Positions 8,559 through 16,934 of a DNA stretch of 64,000 bases are shown piece by piece. The stretch is from contig NZ_KB891853.1 in NCBI RefSeq assembly GCF_000373585.1, positions 346,812 through 410,811 of the forward strand, read 5' to 3'. Both the position numbers and the translations under genes were made by a program. Each line of letters opens with the position of its first letter. Position 1 is the stretch's first letter. The notes under the pieces are model-generated. The model searched no databases, was not told the origin of the DNA, and was given only the letters and a program-made list of their open reading frames with translations. This DNA comes from Streptomyces sp. MspMP-M5 (GTDB lineage Bacteria; Actinomycetota; Actinomycetes; Streptomycetales; Streptomycetaceae).

Positions 8559-10721
8559 ATGAGCACCCCTCCGCGCCGCCCCGACGTTCCCACACAGGTC
8601 CGGCAAGTCGCCAACTTCCTAGACTCAGCGTACGGCGACCTCATCGACATGAGCGACTTCGGCAACCGCAGGCCGGAGGACCTCGTCATCGCTCGGCGTT
8701 CCCGTGCCCTCGCCGCACACGCCGTGCGTATGGTGACCGACTGGACGCCTGCCCAGTCAGCAGCGTGCGTCATCGACGGCGGAGGTGACCAGGGCATCGA
8801 CGCGATAGCCGTCGACCAGGACAACGCCCACATCTACCTCGTCCAGGCTAAGTGGAGCGAGTCAGGATCAGCCAAAGCCGACGAGACCGCAGTTCTGAAG
8901 CTCTTCTCCGGGCTCACCCTGATAGATGCTGGGGAATCACGGCAGTTCAATCCGCGAGGCCGAGTACTGGCCGACCAGGCCAAAGAGCTCTTGGGCTCGG
9001 ACCTCACCAAGGTGACCCAGGTGATCATCCTCATGGGGACGAAAGAACTCTCCCCAGGAGTATGCCAGGCCATCGCGAACGGGGAGAAGGACTTCAACCA
9101 CGACGGGACCCACGTCTTCCACCGTGTGATCCACTCCCCGGAGATCTACGCGAGAGCCCGGGACGACCAGAGGCCCGAGCCGATCACTCTCGAGGTGACT
9201 CTGTCCCCGTGGTTTGCCTGCTCCCCGTCGGACCAGCAGGCGTACCAAGGCGTGGTACAGGCCGAGCAGATCGTGGAGTGGGCCGCGTACGGCAACCGAC
9301 TCTTCGACCACAACATACGCAACCCGCTCGGAGTGACGCCCATCAACAGCGAGTTGGTGGAGACCCTCACCGAAGAGCCCTCCAACTTCTGGTACTTCAA
9401 CAACGGCATCACCATCCTGTGTGACTCCGTGGAGGTCGAGAAGGGGTCCAAGAAGCAGCCGGAACGTCTCCCGCTCCGACTGACCACTCACGGCGCGAGC
9501 GTCGTAAACGGCGCCCAGACCGTGCGCGCTGTCATCGACGCGGCCAAGGAGGACGAAGACGCGGAGTTGGCCGAGGTCGGAGTCCGCATCATCGTTACCG
9601 GGGGCGATACCGACTTCGCCAAGCGCACCACCCAGGCCACCAACCGGCAGAATCACATTGAGGACCGGGACCGCATCGCCCTCGATCCCATCCAGGCCGT
9701 CCTCATCGAGGAGTTCCGAGCAGAACTCGACCTCGTGTACAGCGTCCGTCGGGGCGACCTGGAGCCACAAGGAGACGAGGGCTGTTCCGTCGTCGAGGCG
9801 GCGACCGCGCTGGCCTGCGCACATTCCGGAAGCCGGTTCACCGCTCGGCTGGTCGCGGCAGACTCTACCGACGTGTTGTGGGAACGTGGTGGCGGCGGCA
9901 TTTACGACCCGCTGTTTCGTACCGTCCCCGGCGTCTTCGAGACCTGGAATGCGGTCCGCGTCCTCCGCGAGACCCGCAGGGCCCTCCGTCCGGTGCGCGA
10001 CAAGTACGAAAAGCGCGGCGCAGCGGTCATCGACGACGGCAGCTACCTCCTCACGCACCTCGTGTTCCGGCAGTTGTTGGAAGAGGACGCCGGCATCGGC
10101 GAGCCCGACCCCTCAGAAGCCGATGCCGCCTGGTTCACCAGAGCGAGCAGGCGTATCCCGGAACTGCTGGCACGCACGGTGCCCGTGCTGCTGGGCGTTC
10201 TGGATGCTCGGCATGGAACCCGCTCCGACCTCAAGCGGGTGTGTATCGACGACGCTGAGTGCGCCGCGCTCGTGACAGACATTCTGCTTGTACTGTCCGC
10301 AGGCGGCGAGACACGAGATGTGTCCCAGTATCTCCGCAAGGATGAACGGCCGCGTAAGCCGCGCCGCCCCAACTCAGTCCATGTGATCGTCAACCAGCGG
10401 GCGCTCTCGGAGGGAGCGCCGCTCCGTCTCAGCCTCTATGTCCCGGCCGAGCAGGAGGCGTTGGAGGCATGGCTCTCGGCGGACCCGACCCGATCCCGTG
10501 CCACATGGACCGGTAACACTGGCAAGGCACTCATCTGGGAGTACGACCGACAGCGCTATTCCCCCAGCGGCTTGGTCTCGCGCATGTGGGAACTCGCCGA
10601 CTGGGAAGGACGCCCTGTCTCCAACCAAGGTACTGCCCGCTGGGTCACCCAAGACGGAGAAACTCTCGCCGAACTCGCTGAACGCCTTCTCGGAGGCCTC
10701 GAAGGGGAAAGTGGCGAGTAG
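8559..10721 (+). CDS. AIPR-family abortive infection protein
   Basis: 720 residues. The N-terminal part carries a Mrr-like nuclease pattern GGDQGIDAIAVD followed by YLVQAKW (about residues 68-95), where Asp and Gln-x-Lys would form a PD-(D/E)XK-type site. The body has the AIPR hallmarks FWYFNNGITILCD, SVVNGAQTVRAV and TNRQNHIEDRDR. Members of this family abort phage infection in other bacteria, probably by degrading nucleic acid; that role here is inferred. The ATG follows a weak GGAGAA. It stands alone with its own terminator and lies in the same defence island as the type I RM and Septu-like pair. Confidence 0.82.
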   Translation: MSTPPRRPDVPTQVRQVANFLDSAYGDLIDMSDFGNRRPEDLVIARRSRALAAHAVRMVTDWTPAQSAACVIDGGGDQGIDAIAVDQDNAHIYLVQAKWSESGSAKADETAVLKLFSGLTLIDAGESRQFNPRGRVLADQAKELLGSDLTKVTQVIILMGTKELSPGVCQAIANGEKDFNHDGTHVFHRVIHSPEIYARARDDQRPEPITLEVTLSPWFACSPSDQQAYQGVVQAEQIVEWAAYGNRLFDHNIRNPLGVTPINSELVETLTEEPSNFWYFNNGITILCDSVEVEKGSKKQPERLPLRLTTHGASVVNGAQTVRAVIDAAKEDEDAELAEVGVRIIVTGGDTDFAKRTTQATNRQNHIEDRDRIALDPIQAVLIEEFRAELDLVYSVRRGDLEPQGDEGCSVVEAATALACAHSGSRFTARLVAADSTDVLWERGGGGIYDPLFRTVPGVFETWNAVRVLRETRRALRPVRDKYEKRGAAVIDDGSYLLTHLVFRQLLEEDAGIGEPDPSEADAAWFTRASRRIPELLARTVPVLLGVLDARHGTRSDLKRVCIDDAECAALVTDILLVLSAGGETRDVSQYLRKDERPRKPRRPNSVHVIVNQRALSEGAPLRLSLYVPAEQEALEAWLSADPTRSRATWTGNTGKALIWEYDRQRYSPSGLVSRMWELADWEGRPVSNQGTARWVTQDGETLAELAERLLGGLEGESGE

Positions 10722-10764
10722 CCGCGACTGCAACAGGCAACAGTGAACTGTTGTCTAGGACGAT

Positions 10765-10798
10765 GCTGCCCGGCAGAGAGCCTCGCCTGCCGGGCAGC
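10765..10798 (+). terminator. Terminator after the AIPR gene
   Basis: Perfect 12-base-pair inverted repeat GCTGCCCGGCAG / CTGCCGGGCAGC with a 10-base loop, 44 bases after the AIPR stop. There is no T run, which is usual for high-GC actinobacterial terminators. Confidence 0.7.
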
Positions 10799-11111
10799 GT
10801 TCGTCACCTCTGGGAGCCTGCGACCGAGAGGCGTCCTAGGGTCCCCGAAAGGGGTTGTGAGCGATCTTGATCCCGCGTCGTACGTCGCTTCGATCGTGAC
10901 CCGAGCCCCGGAAGACCGCCGTTCACGCCCCTTCTCATCTGTATCGCGCCGCCGAGGATCAGAACCTGAAATCGTCACGACAAGCGAATCTCCGCAGGTC
11001 ACAGGGGGTGTGGCACGGCCAGCCCTTGTTTGCGGCTCCGGTCGGGCGGCGTTGCATCGAGCCCGTGTTCCATACCGGTATCAGCCACACAGTTGCGCCA
11101 GCCCTGCCCGA
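10799..11111. other. Gap between the defence island and the decayed integrase
   Basis: About 310 bases with no supported gene. CGCAGGTCA occurs at 10993-11001, and the same nine bases lie beside the second integrase at 21052-21060. This is where an attachment site of the first integrase would be expected, but no core repeat can be defined from this window. Confidence 0.3.
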
Positions 11112-12294
11112 TCAGGCCGTGGGCAATCCGGGGCGCAGTGCGGTCTGCATCACGGTTCGGCAGCGGTCCCAGGGGGCGGGGATGAGATGGCCGTAGACGT
11201 CGACGGTGGTCTTGATCGATTTGTGGCCCAGCCAGCGGGAGACCTCGTGGAGGGGGATGCCGTGGGCGAGGGCGGTGGAGGCGAAGAAGTGGCGCAGACC
11301 GTGCGGGGTGTACTTCGGGCTCCCGTCCGGCTTGACGAGGCCCGCGGCCTTGAGTGCCTTTCTGAAGTGGTAGGCGTAAGTGTTCGCCGTGGGCATGATG
11401 CCCTTGCCCCGGTCGCGCGGCGCGAACAGCACCTCCATCCCCGCCGTCGTCACCGTTCCCCACTCCCACAGGTGCGCGTCGATCTCCCCGGCGAGGAAGG
11501 CGGGCAGGGGAACGTCCCGGTACTCCCCCTCGGCTCGGTGCTTGAGCGGGATGAAGCGTGTCTTGCAGCCGTCGCGGTGCGCCTTCGCGCTGACCTGCCG
11601 GCGCACGCGCAGGAAGTCGGAGCGGACACAGTCGGTGGTGAACGCCAGGGTCTCACTGATGCGCAGGCCGGCCCCGGCCTGCAGGTACACGGTCAGGCGG
11701 TACTGGGGTGAGATCTGCTTGGCGATGAGATCGACCTCGTCCAGAGTGGGGATCTCGTCCTCGTCAACCGCATGCGTCGCGCTACGGGGCAGTTTGATGC
11801 CCTCAGTGGGGTCATCCGCCCGTCTCTTCTCCTTGATCGCGGTCTGGAAGAGGCTGGTGACCAACTTCATGCGATCGCACACCGTACTCGAGGCGAGGTC
11901 CTTCCCCAGCGCAGCGACGAAAGTCTCGACGTCCTTTTGCTCCACCCCCGCGATCGTCTTGCCACCCAGGCGAGGGAGTAGATGGATCCGCAGGAAGCTC
12001 TCGTAGTTGCGGTAGGTGGAGTCGCTGATGACCTGGCGCTCCAGCCACTCCGCGGCGTAGGCGCTCAGGCTGACCTCACCGCGTTTGGGGTCGAGGTAGA
12101 GGCCCTCTCGTACTTGTCGCGCTGCAGCCTGTCGGCGAAAGCGTCAGCTTGGGACTTCTTCTCGAAGCTCGGCTGCCGTTCAGCGCCGCCCGGTTCGCGG
12201 TAGCTGACCGTCCACGGATGTCCGCACCGGGCTTTGTACACGGATAGTTGACGTTGCGTTTGTCGCTCTTGCACCTCTGGTAGACGGTGGCCAC
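11112..12294 (-). pseudogene. Tyrosine recombinase (integrase) broken by two frameshifts
   Basis: The intact C-terminal part keeps the catalytic Arg in AGAGLRISE, HGLRHFF and LGHKSIKTTVDVYGH. The product is a close paralogue of the integrase at 21067-22347, which serves as a guide. The start (GTG at 12294, reading ATVYQRCKSDKR) runs in one frame to about 12240. The homologous reading then continues in a second frame (KARCGHPWTVSYREPGG) to about 12105, and in a third (GLYLDPKRGEVSLSAY) to the end. Two independent indels therefore separate start from catalytic domain and no full-length recombinase can be made. Sequencing error is possible but would need two events in 140 bases. Confidence 0.85.
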
Positions 12295-12334
12295 CGCGCC
12301 TGACTCCTTGCTCGCTCGCTTCGGGCACTCGGTC

Positions 12335-12631
12335 TCACCCGTAGGGCTCCTCCAGGTAGTTGGCTATGTCGCGCTCGCGGAACCGCAGGAGACGCCCGAC
12401 CTTCTGGGGTTCGATCCCCCAGGTGCGGTACTTGTTCCTGACGGTGACCTCACTGACCCGCAGCCACGCCGCGACCTCTTCCACGGTCAGCAGCCGGTTG
12501 TTCCACCTCGCGTCATGCGCGCACCGCCCCGTCCGGATCCATGGCGATCTCCTTTCGTCTTCGGGTCTCCGGGCAGCGGTGCATGGCGCGGTGGCGGCCC
12601 GGCTGCCGCACCGGGCATGGACGATGGACAC
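12335..12631 (-). CDS. Excisionase-like helix-turn-helix protein
   Basis: The C-terminal 57 residues (RLLTVEEVAAWLRVSEVTV, then NKYRTWGI, then GRLLRFRERDIANYLEE) form a MerR/AlpA-type winged helix used by excisionases and small recombination directionality factors. It matches almost residue for residue the protein at 22390-22572 beside the intact integrase. The upstream part of the frame is low-complexity and probably not translated; no good in-frame start lies close to the domain, so the 5' end is uncertain and may itself be damaged. It belongs to the same decayed element as the frameshifted integrase. Confidence 0.65.
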   Translation of the reverse strand: MSIVHARCGSRAATAPCTAARRPEDERRSPWIRTGRCAHDARWNNRLLTVEEVAAWLRVSEVTVRNKYRTWGIEPQKVGRLLRFRERDIANYLEEPYG

Positions 12632-14680
12632 TCCATCTCGGCCATGGCGTCAAGCCCGCGATCTTGCAGGGTGAAATTGCGCAGGAGTGGGGCGGTCACC
12701 ACTCGGCCCGCCCCACGGGTGCCGCGCCGGCAGTCGTGGTCGCGGAGATCGGGGTCGGTGTCTGTGCGTGGCTCGGTCGGCTGGTGAATAGCTTGGGCAG
12801 AGGGGCGGGCAGGTGATCGGGGCAACCACATGGTCCGGACTCGTTCGACGAACGAGCCCGGGGCCGAGGACGGAGGGGGCAGGGTGCGACGTGTCGGAGG
12901 CAGGGGGTCAGATGGTCGTCGGTGAGGGGTGGAAGTACGAGGTCGCGTGACCGGCGAGGGGCAGGGCGGAGTGGCGGGCATCGGCAGATGGCGCCCGGGA
13001 AGCGGGATCGAATCCGTCTGGTGCTGACGTGAAGTAATGGAGAAACTGACGAGCGAAATTGTCATCCCAATCGTGGATGTTCGAAACACGACGAGGCGGG
13101 AGAACGCGGCCACCGGCCGGCGCGAAGCTGGCATGTGGGCGCGTTTCCCCAGTTCAGACACACACGAGCCAGTGCCGAGCCACCAGCGAGCCACTGCCGA
13201 GCCGCCTCTCCACTCGCCGATGTGAGGCAGTGCAGAATTTTCTTTGTTCGATACCAAGTGGCGTAACGGCAGCCGCATTGCGGCACGGAGACCAGGCCGC
13301 TTTGATCAGGCTCACGAAGGCCCGGGTTCCTGTCGCTCGCGCTCCTCCCAGCCGCTCTGGTGGACCTCGTGAACGCCTGGGAAAGGCTGCGGCCAACGAC
13401 TAGCGGATCGGCTGATCCGACTCCCCCGCCGAGACCACTTCCGCCCTCGACCGCGCCATCATCGTCCTCCTCAACTGAACCAACCCGGCCCGGGCGGGCG
13501 AGGGGCGGTGGGGGCGGCCGGAGGGGCGGAGGGGCGGCCGGGCGGGCGGGGGCGGTCCGGCCCCCTCCCACTCCGCCCGCTGCAACCCCACCGCAGAGCA
13601 CAACCCGCCCAACCCGAAACCCGCGTTCAGCCCCATCGCCCCGCACGCACAACCCGGCCCCACCACGCCCGACATGGCCGACGACGCGCCCCGCAGCCCG
13701 CACCCCAGCCCCGAAACCCCACCACCCGGGATACGGGCCGCAGACACCGCCCTACGACCCCCTGCCGCCCCCGACCAGACCGCCCGGACCGCCTACCACC
13801 GCCCCCACAAGCCTCTGACGACTCCGGAACAATCTGCACTGGATTCAACCGCCCCAACCACATCCACCGCCAACCCGAAACCTCCACACCGACCGCCCAC
13901 CCGGACCGAACGAACCCCGCTCCCCCGCCCACCGCCCACACCAAACAGGCCAGCCGCGCGCCTTCCGGCTCGCCCAGCCCTCCCAGACGGACGCCACACC
14001 GCAACCACCCGCCGCAACCAAGCCGGGCGCACCCCACACACCATGCGGGATGCGCCCGGCTCCTTGTTCATACGGCTCAGACCGCGATGCATCATCCCGT
14101 GGCGCGACGTCACCTCCGGCTACGCCTGAGCATCGCCACGCGTCCAGGTGATTCAGCAACGTTCAATTCACCAGCTACAACAGGAAGCGAAACTCATTGA
14201 GTTTGGGCACGGAGGCCGGTGCCGGCATGCTCGCGAGCCGCCAGGCGCCCGGGGCCGTTACAGGTAGATCGGGATGCTTTGCTGCACAGAAATACAGTCG
14301 CCCTCGCCCACGGGTGGCTCGCTGCACGCATGACCTGCGGCTACGGGCGGCGGTGGGGCGTCGCATCCAAGGACGTACACGGAAAGGAGGGGGGAAACGA
14401 CCCCCGAAACGACGGGGTAAACGACAAACGGCATTTCAGGCCGCGACCAGGTGGCTCGCAGCGGCGCTGACCTGCGCCTTTACCCCATGCCGCGCTATGA
14501 CGACTGGAAGTCAACCCGGGTGTTGGACCCGAGCATGGGAAACCAAGTGCTACTCCACCAATCGGGCCTGTCTCTTCTCAACGACGTTAGTCAACGACGG
14601 GCATGTTGAGCTGCGAGGGCTGGATTGGTGAGACACCCGCCCCAGCTCTGTCCAGCGGGCGGGGTGATCTTGGGGTCCGC
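12632..14680. other. 2-kb gene-poor region with strong strand asymmetry
   Basis: No frame shows credible coding signals. From about 13420 to 14060 the plus strand is extremely C-rich and G-poor, broken only by a G-rich block at about 13485-13560 (tracts such as GGGGCGGAGGGGCGGCCGGG), so all long frames here encode proline- or arginine-rich nonsense. The segment 13020-13260 is less G+C-rich than the rest. It probably represents leftover DNA of the decayed element next to it. Confidence 0.5.
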
Positions 14681-15025
14681 TCAACGGCGATGCCATACGA
14701 GCGTGTAGCGCCAGAACAGTCGACGGCGCAGCCGTGCGCCGGGCAGGGTGTCGTGGGCCTTACGGACGATGTCGGAGAAGCTCATGTCCGCTGGTCGGGT
14801 CAGGGCGGTCATCGAGACCGGCCGGGGAGCCCTGCGGCCTTTGTTCTTGAGCCAGCCGATGACGGCGTTCAACGGGCTGGCGGCCGCGCCGAGCAGGTAG
14901 TCCCCGGCGGTCTGCGCCCGGGAAAGGCCGACGACCACCAGGGTTCCCCCGGGGGCCAGATGCTGGCGGAAGGCGGTGAGAGCCCGAACGCCTGTCTGGG
15001 GACAGTGACGCCCTAACTGGGGAAT
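14681..15025 (-). pseudogene. Remnant of a class I SAM-dependent methyltransferase (C-terminal half)
   Basis: Reading leftwards, the segment gives VRALTAFRQHLAPGGTLVVV, GLSRAQTAGDYLLGAA, VIGWLKNKGRRAPRPV and PGARLRRRLFWRYTLVWHR, the typical second half of a UbiE/COQ5-like methyltransferase: the post-motif-III LAPGG-TLVVVG strand and the C-terminal arginine-rich helix. The SAM-binding N-terminal half (a GxGxG loop) is absent and the frame is not connected to a start. A possible further piece (GDVVVST) lies in a different frame at about 15020-15045. The methylated substrate cannot be inferred. Confidence 0.6.
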
Positions 15026-15150
15026 TGCGTGACCGTCGACACCACGACGTCACCGAAGCGCCTCGGCCACCAGTCGCACCGGAACCCGGCCTCCAAGAGC
15101 ACGACTCCAGTGGTGAGCCCGGATGCGCCTCCGCCGACCACAACGACCAT
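15013..15150 (-). pseudogene. Fragment resembling the FAD-binding start of a D-amino-acid oxidase
   Basis: The ATG at 15150 opens a 45-codon frame that begins VVVVGGGASGLTTGVVLLEA, a Rossmann GxGxxG dinucleotide-binding start very like FAD-dependent amine and D-amino-acid oxidases, then reads GFRCDWWP and stops. The rest of the enzyme is absent. It abuts the methyltransferase remnant and both look like pieces joined by deletion. Chance similarity of a short glycine-rich stretch is possible. Confidence 0.35.
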
Positions 15151-15403
15151 CTTGTGAGATGCGCTCCTCAAGGCTGGGGAGAACGTCTCGGACGTAGGGG
15201 TTCCGCTGCTTGCGGCGCAGCTCGGTCGCCAGCTCGTTTAGCAGTCCCGACGCCGCCCCGTTGTGCAAGCTCCGGGTAGCAGCGATCCCTGCCCACGCTG
15301 GTACGGCGGTCGCAGCCCATGCTCCGCTCAGAGTCCAACTCTGTTGTCAGTGGCTGCTGTCAGGATGAGCATCACTCGCCCCAGACCCTCGTCAGGAGAG
15401 ACT

Positions 15404-16048
15404 ATGAGCACTCCCGGTCTTGGCCCGCTACCCATCGGGCGCCGCAGCGGCACCGAGCCGATACGGACCCGCGGTGAAACGGTGGGCAGGCTCGGCGAGT
15501 TCTGGAGCTGGGCCTGCTCTGACCTGGCCAACAACACCATGCGCGGTGTCCTAGCCGAGTACCTCGTGGCCACGGCCCTTGGCGCCGCCACCGGCACCCG
15601 CGCCGAATGGGACACCGTCGACATCCGTACGCCCGAGGAATGCCGCGTCGAGGTGAAGTCGGCGGCATACCTGCAGTCATGGGCACAGTCCCAGCTGTCG
15701 GAGATATCTTTCTCCATCGCACCGGCCTCCGGCTGGGATGCCCAGACCGGCAAGACGTCGACGGACGTACTGCGCCGCTCGGACGTGTACGTGTTCTGCC
15801 TACTGCACCACCAGGACAAGCAGACCCTCGATCCCCTGGACCTCGACCAGTGGACCTTCTACGTCCTCGCCACCCGAGTCCTGGACGAACGGTGCCCGAG
15901 CCAGAAGACGATCAGGCTGTCCAGCCTGCAGCGCCTCAGCCCGCTGGAGACCGACTTCACCGGCCTGCAGAAGGCGGTCACCGCATGTGCCGAAGAGACG
16001 GTGAGTGGTAGCAGTGGCCGCGCTGGTCTATTTCAAGAAGATCAATGA
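15404..16048 (+). CDS. Orphan PD-(D/E)XK-like protein
   Basis: 214 residues from the ATG at 15404, chosen because AGGAGAG lies just before it; the frame is open upstream but without coding character. The central part has GVLAEYLVATALGA, then WDTVDIRTPEECRVEVKSAA and YLQSW. Asp (in TVDI) and Glu-x-Lys (in VEVKS) are spaced like a restriction-endonuclease-fold active site. I know this as a widespread family of single-gene nuclease-like proteins without assigned function. No methylase partner is next to it. It ends inside the next small gene, so the two overlap. Confidence 0.6.
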   Translation: MSTPGLGPLPIGRRSGTEPIRTRGETVGRLGEFWSWACSDLANNTMRGVLAEYLVATALGAATGTRAEWDTVDIRTPEECRVEVKSAAYLQSWAQSQLSEISFSIAPASGWDAQTGKTSTDVLRRSDVYVFCLLHHQDKQTLDPLDLDQWTFYVLATRVLDERCPSQKTIRLSSLQRLSPLETDFTGLQKAVTACAEETVSGSSGRAGLFQEDQ

Positions 16049-16247
16049 GGATCTCAACGCCATTGTCTACTCGTTCGGCGAAGACCCTTCCGAGATGACC
16101 CGGCACCTGACGATGGACAAGAGTGCACGTAGGTCACAGTCAGACGACGGCAATATCGACTACTTGTTTCTCAAGGCGTCACGAAAGATCAACGCCATGT
16201 ACGAGCAGGCAAGCGAATGGCCTGACCGTGGAATGAGCGCCAGCTGA
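16005..16247 (+). CDS. Small conserved protein of unknown function
   Basis: About 77-80 residues (VYFKKINEDLNAIVYSFGED, then MTRHLTMDK, then LFLKASRKINAMYEQ, ending WPDRGMSAS). It resembles a family of short conserved actinobacterial proteins without known function. It overlaps the end of the nuclease-like gene in another frame. GTG codons at 16005 and 16014 are both possible starts and neither has a good ribosome site. No membrane segment or metal motif is visible. Confidence 0.55.
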   Translation: MVAVAALVYFKKINEDLNAIVYSFGEDPSEMTRHLTMDKSARRSQSDDGNIDYLFLKASRKINAMYEQASEWPDRGMSAS

Positions 16248-16259
16248 GTTGGTGATGGC

Positions 16260-16295
16260 GCGCCTCCGCTCCGGTATTGGCTGGGCCGGAGGCGC
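16260..16295. terminator. Bidirectional terminator between convergent genes
   Basis: Inverted repeat GCGCCTCCG / CGGAGGCGC with an 18-base loop lies between a rightward gene ending at 16247 and the leftward Nudix gene ending at 16337. Confidence 0.6.
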
Positions 16296-16336
16296 TTCTC
16301 ACTGCGCCGTTCGTCAGGAACATCTGGAGAGGACAG

Positions 16337-16857
16337 TCATATGGCGGGTGTGCCGTCCCGGAGGTACTGTGGCCTTCCCGTGACGAGTGCCAGTAGCGAG
16401 AACTCGAAACGGCGCCGGATGCGGTCGCCGAGTCGGCTGTCGGCTTCCTCGGCTGTGAAGAAGGCGGCCTCGGACAGCTCATGGTCGGTGGGGTGCAGCC
16501 CGTCGGCTTGGTCCTGGGTCAGGGTTCCGCCGTCGAAGATGAAGGCTATTTGATCGTCCCAAGGCCCGTGCGGGGCGACCCAGTCCACCACCAGCAGTCC
16601 GTGGAGCACGATCGTGAGCCCCAGTTCTTCGGCGAGTTCGCGACCTACTGCGTCTTCGGGCGGTTCGTTTGCCTCGGCCATGCCTCCAGGGAGGTCCCGG
16701 CCGGGCTTGTAGGTGGGGTTCACCAAGAGCATGCGTCCGGCCGGATCGCGTAGCAGCACGTCGGCGGCGACGCGTTTGCGGGCTTGTTTGGCGTTGCCCT
16801 CGGCCAGGTAGCGTTCCAGGCTTCTACGTCAGCGGGATTGGGTGCGATGGGCCTCAT
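16337..16857 (-). pseudogene. Nudix hydrolase with an N-terminal frameshift
   Basis: The Nudix box is complete: GGMAEANEPPEDAVGRELAE followed by ELGL. The protein probably hydrolyses a nucleoside-diphosphate derivative. The natural start is the ATG at 16857, reading MRPIAPNPADVEAWN, but near 16815 the conserved reading moves to another frame (YLAEGNAKQARKRVAADV). One base seems missing, and translation from this ATG would stop after about 42 codons. A GTG at 16759 could start a 140-residue protein that keeps the Nudix fold. A group II intron ends one base upstream of the ATG. The gene was the distal partner of the XRE regulator at 19.3-20.4 kb. Confidence 0.7.
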
Positions 16858-16860
16858 AGT

Positions 16861-16934
16861 CGGGTAGCCGGGACGCATTGCTGCGTCCCGGCCCCCTCAG
16901 AACCGGACGTGCGAGTCATCCCCGCATCCGGCTC
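16861..16934 (-). ncRNA. Group II intron domains V and VI
   Basis: Domain V (16934 to 16900) begins GAGCCGGATGCG and closes CGCACGTCCGGTTC, a 35-base hairpin matching the catalytic consensus. Domain VI follows as the stem CCGGGACGCA / TGCGTCCCGG, closing near the 3' splice site. The reverse transcriptase stop codon falls inside domain V. Confidence 0.85.

Noticed and set aside
13508..14200. Proline-rich open frames in the C-rich block
   Set aside because: All three frames stay open only because of base composition; no start context, no domain.
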